A stretch of DNA of 64,000 nt from Sphingopyxis witflariensis (GTDB lineage Bacteria; Pseudomonadota; Alphaproteobacteria; Sphingomonadales; Sphingomonadaceae): assembly GCF_002205635.1 (NCBI RefSeq), contig NZ_NISJ01000001.1, positions 248,001 through 312,000 on the forward strand, in the 5' to 3' direction. Every line of letters starts with the position of its first letter. The stretch's first letter is position 1. A program made the position numbers and the translations under genes. Positions 10,241-19,970 of this stretch are shown one piece after another. The notes beneath the pieces are model-generated. The model had not been told where the DNA came from. It did no database searches and saw nothing but the letters and a program-made list of their open reading frames with translations.

Positions 10241-10705
10241 ATGCGCATCGCCATAGCCTCTGACCACGCCGCCTATGAGCTGAAAGCCGAGCTCGCCGAC
10301 TGGCTCCGCGACGCTGGCCACGAGGTTGCCGACCTCGGCACCAATGGACCCGACAGCGTCGACTATCCCGACTTCGGCTACGCCCTGGCCGCCGCCATCG
10401 CCGACGGCAGCGCCGAACGCGGCGTCGCGCTCTGCGGATCGGGGATCGGCATTTCGATTTCGGTCAATCGCAACCCCGCGGCCCGCTGCGCACTCGTCGG
10501 CGAACCGCTGTCGGCTAAGCTCGCCCGCGAACATAATGACGCGAACGTTATCGCGATGGGCGCGCGCCTGACCGGCATCGACATGGCCAAGGCCTGCCTC
10601 ACCGCTTTTCTCGCCACCGACTTCGCCGGCGACCGCCATGCGCGCCGCGTCGACAAGCTTTCCAATCCCCCAAAAGACTTGGCCCAACTGGAGACCAGCC
10701 GATGA
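10241..10705 (+). CDS. rpiB: Ribose-5-phosphate isomerase B
   Basis: A 154-residue RpiB/LacAB-type sugar isomerase that interconverts ribose 5-phosphate and ribulose 5-phosphate. It begins [15 protein letters not shown], with the phosphate-binding SDHA (7-10), and has the active-site Cys65 in LCGSGIG and the [10 protein letters not shown] segment. It overlaps glyA by four bases (ATGA), so the two are co-translated, followed by a small membrane protein and nrdR. The rpiB-glyA-nrdR order is common in alphaproteobacteria and links pentose phosphate and one-carbon supply with nucleotide synthesis. Confidence 0.96.
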   Translation: MRIAIASDHAAYELKAELADWLRDAGHEVADLGTNGPDSVDYPDFGYALAAAIADGSAERGVALCGSGIGISISVNRNPAARCALVGEPLSAKLAREHNDANVIAMGARLTGIDMAKACLTAFLATDFAGDRHARRVDKLSNPPKDLAQLETSR

Positions 10706-12009
10706 CCACAGACACGCTCAACAAACCCATCAAATCGGCTGGCTATTTCACCGACGGCGTCGACAAGGTCGATCCCGCGGTCGCCGCGGCGATGAAGCAT
10801 GAACTGGAGCGCGAGCGCCACCAGATCGAACTGATCGCGAGCGAAAACATCGTCTCAAAGGCAGTGCTCGAAGCGCAGGGCTCGGTCTTTACCAACAAAT
10901 ATGCCGAAGGTTATCCGGGCCGCCGCTATTATCAGGGCTGCGCGCCGTCGGACGAGGTCGAAACCCTCGCGATCGACCGTGCGAAGCAGCTGTTCGACTG
11001 CGGCTATGCCAACGTCCAGCCGCACTCGGGCGCGCAGGCGAACGGCGCGGTGATGCTGGCGCTGACCAAGCCGGGCGCGACGATCCTGGGGATGAGCCTC
11101 GACGCCGGCGGCCACCTGACCCACGGTGCGGCGCCCGCGATGTCGGGAAAATGGTTCAATGCTGTGCAATATGGCGTTCGTCCCGACGACCATCTTGTCG
11201 ATTTCGACCAGGTCGAGGCGCTGGCCAAGGAACATCGCCCTGCGCTGATCATCGCGGGCGGCTCGGCCTATCCGCGCACCCTCGACTTCGCGCGTTTCCG
11301 TGCGATCGCCGATGACGTTGGCGCGCTTTTCATGGTCGATATGGCGCATTTCGCCGGTCTCGTCGCCGGCGGCGTTCACGCATCGCCGATGGAGCATGCC
11401 CATGTCGTCACCACCACGACCCACAAGACACTGCGCGGTCCGCGCGGCGGCATGATCCTGACCAATGACGAAGCGATCGCCAAGCGCATCAACTCGGCGG
11501 TCTTCCCCGGACTTCAGGGCGGACCGCTGATGCACGTCATCGCCGCCAAGGCGGTCGCGTTCGGCGAAGCGCTGCGTCCCGAGTTCAAGGATTACGCCAA
11601 GGCCACCGTCGCCAACGCACAGGCGCTGGCGGGCCGGCTGAAAGCACGCGGCGCAGACATCGTTGCAGGCGGCACCGATACGCACCTCGCGCTGGTCGAC
11701 CTGCGCCCGCTCGGCGTCACCGGCCGCGACGCCGATGAGGCACTCGAACGCTCGGCGATCACCTGCAACAAGAATGGCATCCCCTTCGATCCGCTGCCCC
11801 CGATCAAAACCAGCGGCATCCGCGTCGGGTCGCCCGCCGGCACGACGCGCGGTTTCGGCATCGCCGAATTCGAGGAAATCGGTGACATGGTCGCCGACGT
11901 GCTCGAAGCGCTTCGCGACAAGGGCGAGCATGGCGACGCCGATGTCGAGGCGAATGTTCGTGGCCGGGTCCGCGCGCTGTGCGAACGCTTCCCCATTTAT
12001 CAAGGCTGA
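10702..12009 (+). CDS. glyA: Serine hydroxymethyltransferase
   Basis: A 435-residue PLP enzyme that converts serine and tetrahydrofolate to glycine and methylene-tetrahydrofolate. It shows [20 protein letters not shown] near the start, [12 protein letters not shown], and the PLP lysine in [14 protein letters not shown] near residue 243. Length and motifs are those of a complete enzyme. It is translationally coupled to rpiB upstream; the following small membrane protein starts a few bases after its stop. Confidence 0.98.
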   Translation: MTTDTLNKPIKSAGYFTDGVDKVDPAVAAAMKHELERERHQIELIASENIVSKAVLEAQGSVFTNKYAEGYPGRRYYQGCAPSDEVETLAIDRAKQLFDCGYANVQPHSGAQANGAVMLALTKPGATILGMSLDAGGHLTHGAAPAMSGKWFNAVQYGVRPDDHLVDFDQVEALAKEHRPALIIAGGSAYPRTLDFARFRAIADDVGALFMVDMAHFAGLVAGGVHASPMEHAHVVTTTTHKTLRGPRGGMILTNDEAIAKRINSAVFPGLQGGPLMHVIAAKAVAFGEALRPEFKDYAKATVANAQALAGRLKARGADIVAGGTDTHLALVDLRPLGVTGRDADEALERSAITCNKNGIPFDPLPPIKTSGIRVGSPAGTTRGFGIAEFEEIGDMVADVLEALRDKGEHGDADVEANVRGRVRALCERFPIYQG

Positions 12010-12014
12010 GGGTA

Positions 12015-12233
12015 GTGGCCCGCCCCAACCCTGAAGAGCCGACGCTGGCCGAACTGGCGATCGAAGAGGTTAAGGCGATGGGCAAGCAGGGGATGAATCA
12101 TCCCTCGACGCGCCCGGTGCTGATCGGCGGCGGGGTTGGGGCGGCGATCGGGCTGATGCTCGACGCCGTCAGCTGGCCTTTCGGCCTGTTCGCGGGCGCG
12201 CTCATCGCGCTTCTCGTGCGGGTCAAGCGCTGA
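12015..12233 (+). CDS. Small membrane protein in the glyA-nrdR operon
   Basis: A 72-residue protein from a GTG at 12015 (preceded by a GAGG ribosome site just after the glyA stop). A soluble N-terminal part (PNPEEPTLAELAIEEVKAMG) is followed by two short hydrophobic segments (VLIGGGVGAAIGLML and WPFGLFAGALIALLV) and a basic end, so two membrane helices are likely. The function is unknown. Its place between glyA and nrdR, with only three bases before nrdR, shows that it belongs to the operon. A later ATG at about 12078 is an alternative start. Confidence 0.7.
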   Translation: MARPNPEEPTLAELAIEEVKAMGKQGMNHPSTRPVLIGGGVGAAIGLMLDAVSWPFGLFAGALIALLVRVKR

Positions 12234-12236
12234 CCG

Positions 12237-12698
12237 ATGCGCTGTCCCTATTGCGGCCATGAAGACAGTCAGGTGAAGGACAGCCGTCCGACCGAGGATG
12301 GCGCTGCCATTCGTCGGCGACGGCAGTGCGAAGATTGCGGCGCGCGTTTCACCACCTTTGAGCGCATCCAACTGCGCGAGGTCGGCGTGTCAAAGGCCGA
12401 TGGCCGCCGCGAGCCGTTCGACCGCGAAAAACTGATGCGCAGCGTCCAGATCGCGTGCCGCAAGCGGCCGATCGACGGCGCGCGTATCGAACGGCTGGTG
12501 TCGGGCATCCAGCGCCAGCTCGAAACTTCGGGCGAGAGCGAGGTCAAGGCCGAGCAGATTGGCGCGATGGTGATGGAGGCGCTCAAGGGCTTCGACAATG
12601 TCGCCTATATCCGCTTCGCCAGCGTCTATCGCGACTTCACCGAAGCCAAGGATTTCGAAGATTTCGCAAGCCAGGTCGGCGGCCTCGGCAAGGGCTAG
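12237..12698 (+). CDS. nrdR: Transcriptional repressor NrdR
   Basis: A 153-residue ribonucleotide-reductase regulator. It has an N-terminal zinc ribbon with Cys3, Cys6, Cys31 and Cys34 (MRCPYC, CEDC), followed by an ATP-cone domain ([19 protein letters not shown]) that senses ATP and dATP. It represses nrd operons through NrdR boxes. It is the last gene of the rpiB-glyA run. Length and motif layout are standard. Confidence 0.98.
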   Translation: MRCPYCGHEDSQVKDSRPTEDGAAIRRRRQCEDCGARFTTFERIQLREVGVSKADGRREPFDREKLMRSVQIACRKRPIDGARIERLVSGIQRQLETSGESEVKAEQIGAMVMEALKGFDNVAYIRFASVYRDFTEAKDFEDFASQVGGLGKG

Positions 12699-12809
12699 CA
12701 CGACTGCGCCGCCACTATCGAACCGCATTGACCGCTTGAAATAGCTCGACAAACTGCATAGGAAAAAGAGAATTGAGTAATTTGGCCTGTTCTTGTCTCG
12801 AGGTTTCCT

Positions 12810-13040
12810 ATGATCATGTATTTCTTCGCGTTGCTGGCATCAACCGCGTCACCCGACGCGACGGCAGCGGCATCGGACGCTACCGAAACCGCACCCGCGC
12901 AAAAGGAAAAACTGATCTGCACCAACAGGCCGGTGCTGGGTTCGCGCCTCTCGACGGAGCGCGTGTGTCAGACCGAATCCCAGCGCAAGGCGGAAAGCGA
13001 CATGCGCCGGGCGCAGGACAATCGCCGCAGCATACGCTAA
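12810..13040 (+). CDS. Small secreted protein, two conserved cysteines
   Basis: A 76-residue protein with a short N-terminal hydrophobic segment (MYFFALLASTAS), an Ala/Thr-rich linker, and a C-terminal motif ICTNRPVLGSRLSTERVCQ followed by a charged helix. The pattern C-x6-GSRL-x5-C recurs, to my recollection, in short sphingomonad periplasmic proteins of unknown function, and the two cysteines could form a disulfide. It stands alone between nrdR and trmJ. Confidence 0.6.
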   Translation: MIMYFFALLASTASPDATAAASDATETAPAQKEKLICTNRPVLGSRLSTERVCQTESQRKAESDMRRAQDNRRSIR

Positions 13041-13092
13041 GCGGTTTCCACCCGCGGCAATCCTCCGCAAAAATCAGTGACGGATTTGCTTC

Positions 13093-13812
13093 ATGAATCC
13101 GCCGCTGATCATCCTCGTCCGTCCGCAGCTTGGCGAGAATATCGGCAAGGCAGCGCGCGCGATGCTCAATTTCGGGCTGACCGAGCTGCGCCTTGTCGCT
13201 CCGCGCGACGGCTGGCCGAACCCCGATGCGGGTCCGGCGGCGTCGGGCGCCGATATCGTGCTGGCCAATGCGCAGGTTTTCGACAGCCTCGCCGATGCGG
13301 TCACCGATTGCACCCATATTTATGCGACCACGGTCCGCAAACGCGGGGTCAGCAAGCCGGTCTTGACCCCCGAAGCGGCCGCCAAGGCGGTTCATGCCTC
13401 GGCGGGCCGGTCCGCCTTCGTTTTCGGCCCCGAACGATCGGGGCTCGAGACCGACGATGTCGCGGTCGCGCACAATATCATCACCGTGCCGATCAATCCC
13501 GAATTCGGGTCGCTGAACCTCGCGCAGGCCGTCATTCTGCTCGCCTATGAATGGTCGAAGGGCCAGGCGCTGGCGAGCCCGCCTGACGTGCCGCTCGCCC
13601 CGCCCGCCCCGCATGAGGAAATGGAAGAGCTGATCCAGCATTTCGTCCGCGACCTCGACGAAGCCGGCTATTTCTTTCCGGCCGATCGCCGTGCGTCGAC
13701 GCTGCGCACCCTGCGCACCACGCTGACCAAGACCGGCTGGTCGCACAATGATGTCCGTATGATGCATGGCATCGTCACGATGCTCGGTCGGAAGCGCAGA
13801 GACCGCACTTAA
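13093..13812 (+). CDS. trmJ: tRNA (Cm32/Um32) methyltransferase TrmJ
   Basis: A 239-residue SpoU-class (SPOUT) methyltransferase. It begins IILVRPQLGENIGKAARAMLNFG, the TrmJ/RNA-methyltransferase signature that includes the asparagine of motif 1. It then shows VFGPERSGLE (motif 2) and NLAQAVILLAYE (motif 3, knot region). A helical C-terminal extension is typical of TrmJ. It 2'-O-methylates nucleotide 32 of tRNAs. It is convergent with the chorismate mutase gene and the stops overlap by four bases. Confidence 0.93.
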   Translation: MNPPLIILVRPQLGENIGKAARAMLNFGLTELRLVAPRDGWPNPDAGPAASGADIVLANAQVFDSLADAVTDCTHIYATTVRKRGVSKPVLTPEAAAKAVHASAGRSAFVFGPERSGLETDDVAVAHNIITVPINPEFGSLNLAQAVILLAYEWSKGQALASPPDVPLAPPAPHEEMEELIQHFVRDLDEAGYFFPADRRASTLRTLRTTLTKTGWSHNDVRMMHGIVTMLGRKRRDRT

Positions 13813-14135
13813 TCGGTGCGGGTGTTGTCCCAGCGATCGAGTTCATGCGCGATCGACTGTTCGACGAGCACGTCCCACACCGCGCGCAACCGGTCGGGAT
13901 CGAGCCCCACCGCTTCCGCTTCGCGCGCGACATTGTCGATCACCTGCGCCTTGCGCGCCTCATCGCGAACCGCCGCCCGGTCGGGCTTGATCCGCGCCGC
14001 AGCATCCATATAGCCGAAACGGCGGACGAGCAGCGCGACCAGCGCGCGGTCGGTTTCGTCGACCCCGGCACGGACTTCGATCATCGTCTGGCATTGTTCG
14101 GGCGATTTGGGTTCGGGCGATTTGGCGGACGTCAT
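13809..14135 (-). CDS. Chorismate mutase (AroQ class)
   Basis: A 108-residue all-helical AroQ-type mutase that rearranges chorismate to prephenate. The helix-1 motif VRAGVDETDRALVALLVRRFGYM has the conserved Arg, Asp and Arg positions, and KPDRAAVRDEARKAQVIDN supplies the second active-site stretch. The start at 14135 was chosen because the region upstream has no homology. It is a monofunctional, single-domain form and could equally be an isochorismate pyruvate lyase-like relative; mutase is more likely from its conserved residues. Confidence 0.85.
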   Translation of the reverse strand: MTSAKSPEPKSPEQCQTMIEVRAGVDETDRALVALLVRRFGYMDAAARIKPDRAAVRDEARKAQVIDNVAREAEAVGLDPDRLRAVWDVLVEQSIAHELDRWDNTRTD

Positions 14136-14349
14136 GCGCGCTGCATTAGCGGCTTTTTTCGCCCTGTCGAGGCGCACGCCCGACTTGGAACCGCGATGCT
14201 TGACTTTCGCCCCCTCGCCGTCTAGTCGCGCGCCTTCGCAATGGACCCCGCACCCCGGTGAAGCGGCGGTCGCACATGGCTTATAGTTCATGTGGTGCGA
14301 CCCGGGAAACGCCGAAATCCTTCGGCACACAGCAAGTTGGAGACGACAT

Positions 14350-14961
14350 ATGTCGAAGCGCCATAGCGCCAAGTATAAACTCGACCGCCGGATGGGTGAA
14401 AACATCTGGGGTCGCCCGAAGAGCCCCGTCAACCGTCGCGAATATGGCCCCGGCCAGCACGGTCAGCGCCGCAAGAGCAAGGTGTCGGATTTCGGCATCC
14501 AACTGCGCGCGAAGCAGAAGTTGAAGGGCTATTACGGCGACATCACCGAAAAGCAGTTCAAGAAGAACTATTTCGAAGCATCGCGCATGAAGGGCGACAC
14601 CGGCCAGAACCTGATCGGTCTGCTCGAACGCCGCCTCGACGCGGTCGTTTACCGCTCGAAGTTCACCCCGACGATCTTCTCGGCGCGTCAGCTCGTCAGC
14701 CACGGTCACGTCTATGTGAACGGCGTGAAGTGCAACATCGCCAGCCGTCTCGTGAAGCCGGGTGACGAAATCACCCTCGGCAAGAAGGCACAGGAAATGG
14801 CGCTGGTCGCCGAAGCCCAGAGCCTGCCCGAGCGCGACCTGCCTGAATATCTCGCCATCGACGGCACCAAGGCAACCTACGTCCGCGTCCCGACGCTCGA
14901 CGAAGTTCCCTATCCGGTGAAGATGGAACCGAACCTGGTCGTCGAATTCTATTCGCGCTGA
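14350..14961 (+). CDS. rpsD: 30S ribosomal protein S4
   Basis: A 203-residue ribosomal protein. It begins [21 protein letters not shown], has the N-terminal [21 protein letters not shown] stretch and the S4 RNA-binding domain with the motif [14 protein letters not shown] (about residues 115-128). It binds 16S rRNA early in 30S assembly. As usual for alphaproteobacteria, it stands outside the main ribosomal operon as a single gene. The roughly 210-base leader could hold an autoregulatory site, but I could not identify one. A bidirectional terminator follows. Confidence 0.98.
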   Translation: MSKRHSAKYKLDRRMGENIWGRPKSPVNRREYGPGQHGQRRKSKVSDFGIQLRAKQKLKGYYGDITEKQFKKNYFEASRMKGDTGQNLIGLLERRLDAVVYRSKFTPTIFSARQLVSHGHVYVNGVKCNIASRLVKPGDEITLGKKAQEMALVAEAQSLPERDLPEYLAIDGTKATYVRVPTLDEVPYPVKMEPNLVVEFYSR

Positions 14962-14978
14962 TCCAGTTCGATATCGAA

Positions 14979-15018
14979 CAGCAAAGGGGCGGTCCAGCAA
15001 CGGGCCGCCCCTTTTCGT
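14979..15018. terminator. Bidirectional terminator between rpsD and the S9 peptidase
   Basis: A hairpin AAAGGGGCGG..(C)CGCCCCTTTT with A and T runs on both sides. It lies between the convergent rpsD and S9 peptidase genes and fits both directions. Confidence 0.85.
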
Positions 15019-17001
15019 TTAGTGCGGCAGAAACGCCGAAATCCGGCGCAGCATGTCGGTGCGCGCTTCGCTGGTTTCGAGGCTGTGCGCGAGTTCGGGA
15101 TATTCGACCAACTCGACACGCTTGCCCTTGCCCTCCAGCGCGCGGCGCATCGTCCGGGCCTGTGCGATATCGACATTCTGATCGAAACTACCGTGGAACA
15201 TCAGGACCGGCGCCTTGATGGCCTCGGCATTTTGGGCAGGCGAGCCTTCGCGGATATGCGGCCCGCTTCCGATAAACCTGTCGTTTATCGTGCCACCGCC
15301 AAATTTCGATTCTTCCGCTTTCAACTGCGCGAGGTCGGTCACGGGGGCGATGGCGACAATCGCCTGAAAGAGATCGGGCGCCACGACACCAGACTGCAGC
15401 GCCGCATAACCGCCATAGGACCAGCCGACGATCGACAGTTTTTTCGCATCGACACCCTGCGATGACAGCAGCCACCGCCCACCGTCGGTGACGTCACCCA
15501 AAGCCGTTTTCCACGACTGAAAGCCATTATTCTTGTACCAGACATCGCCATAGCCCGACGATCCGCGATAATTGGGCTGAAGAACGGCATAGCCCGATTG
15601 CGCAAAATATTGCGCGAGCCAGTCAAAACCCCATTCATCGCGCGACGAAGGCCCGCCATGCGGCATAACGATCGCGGGCAGCCCGCGCGCGTCGCTCCGC
15701 CCCGGGGGCAGCGTCAGATAGCCCGGGATCATGGTGCCGTCCGCCGCGGGATAAGTGATCGCCTTTACGGGCGACAAAGCCACATCCAACAGCGGTTCGC
15801 GCGGCACCAGCAGCGGGCGCAACTCTCTCGCCTTTGGAGTGTACAGATAATAGGCGCCTGGATCGATATCGGATTCGGCGCGAACCAGATAGCGGCCCTC
15901 ATCGGCCGATGCGTCGACGATCACGATCTGCTTGCCGCCCAATGTCTTGGACAGCGCGCCCGTCATCTTCGCAATGCCAGGATCGGTCATCGCCGCCTCG
16001 CGCTGATCGGTTACATAGGAGATGCCCACGATCCGGCCGTTTCGGCCGACACGCATGATGTCGTCGACGTCCACCTCGGGATGCGCATAGATGGTGCTGA
16101 CTGCACCGGTGCCGTCGAGCGCCATCGCCACGACCGCCATGCGCCCGTCTATTTTCTGAAAACCATAAACGCGATTTGTGGCGGCATCGACGGTGTCTGG
16201 CTGGAAGCCGCTATCGGTGACAACATCATTTTGCGCCAGCGGCTTCCACCCCCCACCATCCTTGGGTCGATAGAAAAAGCGGACCGTCGGCTCAAACTGC
16301 CCGGTGCTGCTCAAATAGCCCTGCGTTGCCATGATGCGAATATTGCCGTGGCCGTCGGACAGATAATAACGGGCGTCGCGATTGGCGGCCTCGACGCGGC
16401 GCGCGGCGCCGGTGACCGAATCGACGCGATCGACGCCGAGCCCTTCGGCGCGGCTCACGATGCGCGTGCGCACATCGCCTTCGGGAACATAACTGCGCGA
16501 CATGAGCAGCGAGCCATTGTCGCTCGATGACCAGTCGATGACACTGCCACCCCGAAAATCGGCATAGAGCGAACGCAAACTGCGGCGATTGCTGAGTATG
16601 CGCATATTACCGCCCGTGGCATCGAGCGCGATGATGGTCGTCGCCGCCAGAATATCGCCTTCGACATTGTCCCGGACAAAGGTCTGGCAGGCGAGCCGCG
16701 CGTTGGTTACCCAGCCGCACCAGCTGAGATTACCGCCACCACTCCCATCGCTGGTGAGAATCTGGCGCGGCTTGGCCCCTTCCGCCGTCTCGACAACAAG
16801 CAGACGGCGCGTCCGGTTGGGCCCCTGTTCGATGAACGCCAACCGATTGCCATCTGGCGACAGGCTGACGTCCTGAATTGATTCGAGCGCGCCAAACCGG
16901 GCGGCGTTGTCCGCCGGCTCCTTCGCACTCGCACTCGCCAACCCTGACAACGCCAGCGCCATGACAGATAGTGACGCAGACAATGCAACACGACAGATCA
17001 C
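15019..17001 (-). CDS. Secreted S9-family (prolyl oligopeptidase-like) peptidase
   Basis: A 660-residue periplasmic or exported serine peptidase. It starts at a GTG with a signal peptide (VALSASLSVMALALSGLASA, cut after ASA). The N-terminal two thirds form a beta-propeller (repeated SPDGNRLAF-type strands). The C-terminal alpha/beta hydrolase domain has catalytic Ser528 in GWSYGGYAA, Asp607 in HGSFDQNV and His639 in ELAHSLE. Such acyl-aminoacyl/dipeptidyl peptidases trim short peptides. It is divergent from the M28 peptidase, suggesting joint peptide use. Confidence 0.92.
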   Translation of the reverse strand: MICRVALSASLSVMALALSGLASASAKEPADNAARFGALESIQDVSLSPDGNRLAFIEQGPNRTRRLLVVETAEGAKPRQILTSDGSGGGNLSWCGWVTNARLACQTFVRDNVEGDILAATTIIALDATGGNMRILSNRRSLRSLYADFRGGSVIDWSSSDNGSLLMSRSYVPEGDVRTRIVSRAEGLGVDRVDSVTGAARRVEAANRDARYYLSDGHGNIRIMATQGYLSSTGQFEPTVRFFYRPKDGGGWKPLAQNDVVTDSGFQPDTVDAATNRVYGFQKIDGRMAVVAMALDGTGAVSTIYAHPEVDVDDIMRVGRNGRIVGISYVTDQREAAMTDPGIAKMTGALSKTLGGKQIVIVDASADEGRYLVRAESDIDPGAYYLYTPKARELRPLLVPREPLLDVALSPVKAITYPAADGTMIPGYLTLPPGRSDARGLPAIVMPHGGPSSRDEWGFDWLAQYFAQSGYAVLQPNYRGSSGYGDVWYKNNGFQSWKTALGDVTDGGRWLLSSQGVDAKKLSIVGWSYGGYAALQSGVVAPDLFQAIVAIAPVTDLAQLKAEESKFGGGTINDRFIGSGPHIREGSPAQNAEAIKAPVLMFHGSFDQNVDIAQARTMRRALEGKGKRVELVEYPELAHSLETSEARTDMLRRISAFLPH

Positions 17002-17185
17002 TTAACACCCTCCCCGGAATTTTCTTTTCACAACCTGCCGATAGTCACCGATTTTTCAAGCAATTTTGGCGCATTGGCAGAAATACTGTTTTCTCTTCTC
17101 CGGCGCCCCCGCGCACGGCCTTCCTTGCATCCACGCCCCGCTGCTGGCACAACCCCGGCCATTCCGAAATCAGCAAGGATTGCTC

Positions 17186-18874
17186 ATGTCCCGCTTGTCC
17201 ACCCCGCTGGCGCTCGCTGCGCTTCTGTCCCTCGCCGCCTGCAACGGCAGCGGCGATGCATCGAAGACCGCCGCCGCCGCTTTGCCCGACGTTGCCCTCC
17301 CCGACCTGTCGCTTTCGACCCTGCAGGCGGTGACGAAGGAATTGTCGTCCGACGCTTTTGAAGGCCGCGCGCCCGGTACCGCAGGCGAAGAAAAAACCGT
17401 CGCCTATATCATCAAGCAATATGAAGCGGCGGGGCTGAAGCCCGGCAACAATGGCAGCTGGACGCAGGACGTGCCGCTGGTGGAGATCACCGCGAAAAAT
17501 GCCACGCCGCTGACCTTCACTGGCGGCAAGACGCCAGTGACTGCGCAATATGCCAGCGATTATGTCGCCTTCAGCTATCGCGTACAGCCTAAGACCGAAG
17601 TCAAGGACAGTGACGTCGTCTTTGTGGGCTATGGCATCAATGCCCCTGAAAAGGGCTGGAACGACTATGCCGGGCTCGACGTCAAGGGGAAGACCGTTGT
17701 CGTTCTCGTCAACGACCCCGACTGGCAGACGAAGGAAGCCAAGGGCGAATTCAACGGCCGCGCGATGACCTATTACGGTCGCTGGTCGTATAAATATGAG
17801 GAAGCCGCGCGACAGGGCGCCGCGGCCGTGCTGATCGTCCACGACACCGAACCCGCCGCCTATGGCTGGAACGTCGTCGAATCGAGCAACACCGGCACCC
17901 AATATCTGGCCGAGAGCAAGAATGGCGGCGCCGACCAGACCCTCGCCAACGGCTGGATCCAGCTTCCCAAGGCGAAGGAATTGTTCGCGAGCGCCGGACA
18001 GGACTTCGACAAGCTGCGCGAAGCCGCGAAGAAGAAGGGGTTCAAGCCCGTCGCCTTGACCGGCGTGAAAGCGAACTTCGGCTTCGACAACCAGATCAGC
18101 AAGAAAATGTCGCGCAACGTCATCGGCATATTGCCGGGCACCAAGCGGCCCAACGAATATGTTCTCTACACCGGCCATTGGGACCATCTTGGCCGCTGCA
18201 CGCCCGTTGCCGGCGACGACATCTGCAACGGCGCGGTCGATAATGCGAGCGGCATCGCAGGGCTCGTGACGATGGCGGAGGCCTATAAAAAGGCTGGCGC
18301 GCCCGACCGCAGCGTCGTGTTCCTCGCGGTCACCGCCGAAGAGTCCGGGCTGCTGGGTTCGAAATATTATGCCGAAAACCCGGTCTTCCCGCTCGCGCAG
18401 ACCGTCGGCGGCGTGAATATGGACGCGCTGAACGCGATCGGCCCGACGAAGGACATTGTCGTCGTTGGTCGCGGCAAGTCCGAACTCGACGCCTATGTCG
18501 CCAAACTCGCCCAGTTGGAAAAGCGGGTGATCAAGGACGAACCGACCCCCGAAAAGGGTTTCTATTATCGTTCGGACCATTTCAGCTTTGCCAAGCTGGG
18601 CGTCCCGATGTTCAATTTCGGCAGCGGCGATGACCTGATCAACGGCGGGATCGAAGCCGGCAAAAAGGCAGCGGAAGATTATGAAAAGAACCGCTACCAT
18701 GCGCCCGGCGACGAATATGACGCGATCACCAACTGGGACGGCATGATCGCCGACCTGCGGCTTTACTATGCGGCGGGACGGATGTTGGCGATGACCGATG
18801 CGTGGCCGAACTGGGTCAAGGGCGACGAATTCCGCGCTGCCCGCGACAAGTCGCGCAGCGCTGCGCAGAAGTAG
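17186..18874 (+). CDS. M28-family zinc peptidase, lipoprotein
   Basis: A 562-residue envelope metallopeptidase. The signal sequence ends in a lipobox (SLAAC, near residue 18). A PA-type insert domain (about 130-250) precedes the M28 catalytic core with zinc ligands in TGHWDHLG, NGAVDNASGIAG, the general base in TAEESGLLGS, and later VNMDAL and RSDHFSFAKLGVP. Family members are aminopeptidases acting on short peptides. The start at 17186 fits the lipoprotein signal; upstream in-frame sequence does not. It is divergent from the S9 peptidase across a 184-base region. Confidence 0.93.
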   Translation: MSRLSTPLALAALLSLAACNGSGDASKTAAAALPDVALPDLSLSTLQAVTKELSSDAFEGRAPGTAGEEKTVAYIIKQYEAAGLKPGNNGSWTQDVPLVEITAKNATPLTFTGGKTPVTAQYASDYVAFSYRVQPKTEVKDSDVVFVGYGINAPEKGWNDYAGLDVKGKTVVVLVNDPDWQTKEAKGEFNGRAMTYYGRWSYKYEEAARQGAAAVLIVHDTEPAAYGWNVVESSNTGTQYLAESKNGGADQTLANGWIQLPKAKELFASAGQDFDKLREAAKKKGFKPVALTGVKANFGFDNQISKKMSRNVIGILPGTKRPNEYVLYTGHWDHLGRCTPVAGDDICNGAVDNASGIAGLVTMAEAYKKAGAPDRSVVFLAVTAEESGLLGSKYYAENPVFPLAQTVGGVNMDALNAIGPTKDIVVVGRGKSELDAYVAKLAQLEKRVIKDEPTPEKGFYYRSDHFSFAKLGVPMFNFGSGDDLINGGIEAGKKAAEDYEKNRYHAPGDEYDAITNWDGMIADLRLYYAAGRMLAMTDAWPNWVKGDEFRAARDKSRSAAQK

Positions 18875-18887
18875 TAGCCGCATCTTC

Positions 18888-18968
18888 GTCATTGCGAGGA
18901 GCGAAGTGACGCGGCAATCCAGAGTGGCGTAAACCGTCCTGGATTGCTTCGCTTCGCTCGCAATGACG
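18888..18968. repeat. Inverted repeat, ATTGCGAG-type intergenic element
   Basis: Outer arms CGTCATTGCGAG and CTCGCAATGACG are perfectly inverted. Inner arms GCGGCAATCCAG and CTGGATTGC continue the pairing. A related but shorter element is at 63752-63866. It lies between the M28 peptidase and aguA. Dispersed elements of this type are common in sphingomonads. Confidence 0.75.
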
Positions 18969-18986
18969 AAAGAGGATTTGAGCCAC

Positions 18987-19970
18987 ATGTCACTTAAAAT
19001 GCCCGCCGAATGGGCTCCGCACGAAGCCGTATGGATCGGCTTTCCGCACCTCGCCGAAGAATGGGCGGGCGCAATCGACGCCGCGCGGGCCGATGTCGCG
19101 GCCTTTGCCAACGCCGTCCATGACGGCGGGCGCGGCGAAGAGGTGCGGCTGGTCGTCAACGACGATGCGCAGGCGGACATCGCTGCAAAGCTGGTCGATG
19201 CGGGGGTCCGTATCCTCGTCCAGCCGCTCGGCGATATCTGGTTGCGCGATACCGGGCCGATCATTGCCGGCACCGGCGCGGCGCGGCGCGCGCGCAACTT
19301 CGAATTCAACTGGTGGGGCGAGAAATTCGTCATGCCGGGCGACAAGGAAGTCGGCGCGGCGCTTGCGGCCGGGAGTGGTCTTCCGGTCGACGATCAATAT
19401 TGGGTGCTCGAAGGCGGCGGCATCGACGTCGATGGCACGGGGCTCTGCGTCACGACCGAGGAATGCCTGCTTAATATCAACCGCAACCCGACGCTCACGC
19501 GCGAAGACATATCGGTGCGGCTCCACCAGTCGCTCGGCATCGACCGCTTGTTGTGGCTCGGCAAGGGGCTGCTCGGCGACCATACCGACGGTCATGTTGA
19601 CAATCTGGCGCGCTTCGTCGGCGAAGGCCGGCTGGCGATCCCGGTTGCGGCGGACAATGACGATCCTAATGCAGAAATCTATGCCGACGCGCGGGCGCGC
19701 ACCGCGGCGTTTGGCGAGGTCGAGATAGTCGACCTCCCCTCGCCCGGTCGCTTCGAGATCGACGGCGAGCTGGCGGCGGCGAGCTATATGAACTTCTACA
19801 TCGGCAACAGTGTCGTCGTGGTGCCGACCTATGGCGTCGCGAACGATCAGGCCGCGATCGACGCCCTCGCCGCGCTCTTCCCCGAACGCCGCGCGGTCGG
19901 CGTGTCCGCGCGCGGCATCCTCATTGGTGGTGGCAGCTTCCATTGCTCGAGCCAGCAAGTGCCGATATGA
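18987..19970 (+). CDS. aguA: Agmatine deiminase
   Basis: A 327-residue guanidino-group deiminase that turns agmatine into N-carbamoylputrescine. Signature parts: WAPHEAVWIGFPH at the start, LRDTGPI, the EGGGIDVDGTG strand, LGDHTDGHVDN, and the catalytic Cys320 in GGGSFHCSSQQ. The start at 18987 (MSLKMPAEW) was chosen over one eight codons upstream because the latter falls within the intergenic repeat. It overlaps the next gene by four bases (ATGA) and lies two genes upstream of aguB, giving the full two-step route to putrescine. Confidence 0.94.
   Translation: MSLKMPAEWAPHEAVWIGFPHLAEEWAGAIDAARADVAAFANAVHDGGRGEEVRLVVNDDAQADIAAKLVDAGVRILVQPLGDIWLRDTGPIIAGTGAARRARNFEFNWWGEKFVMPGDKEVGAALAAGSGLPVDDQYWVLEGGGIDVDGTGLCVTTEECLLNINRNPTLTREDISVRLHQSLGIDRLLWLGKGLLGDHTDGHVDNLARFVGEGRLAIPVAADNDDPNAEIYADARARTAAFGEVEIVDLPSPGRFEIDGELAAASYMNFYIGNSVVVVPTYGVANDQAAIDALAALFPERRAVGVSARGILIGGGSFHCSSQQVPI

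Noticed and set aside
17045-19345. A 766-codon minus-strand frame opposite the M28 peptidase and aguA
   Set aside because: It crosses two clear genes and an intergenic repeat and has no recognisable domain.
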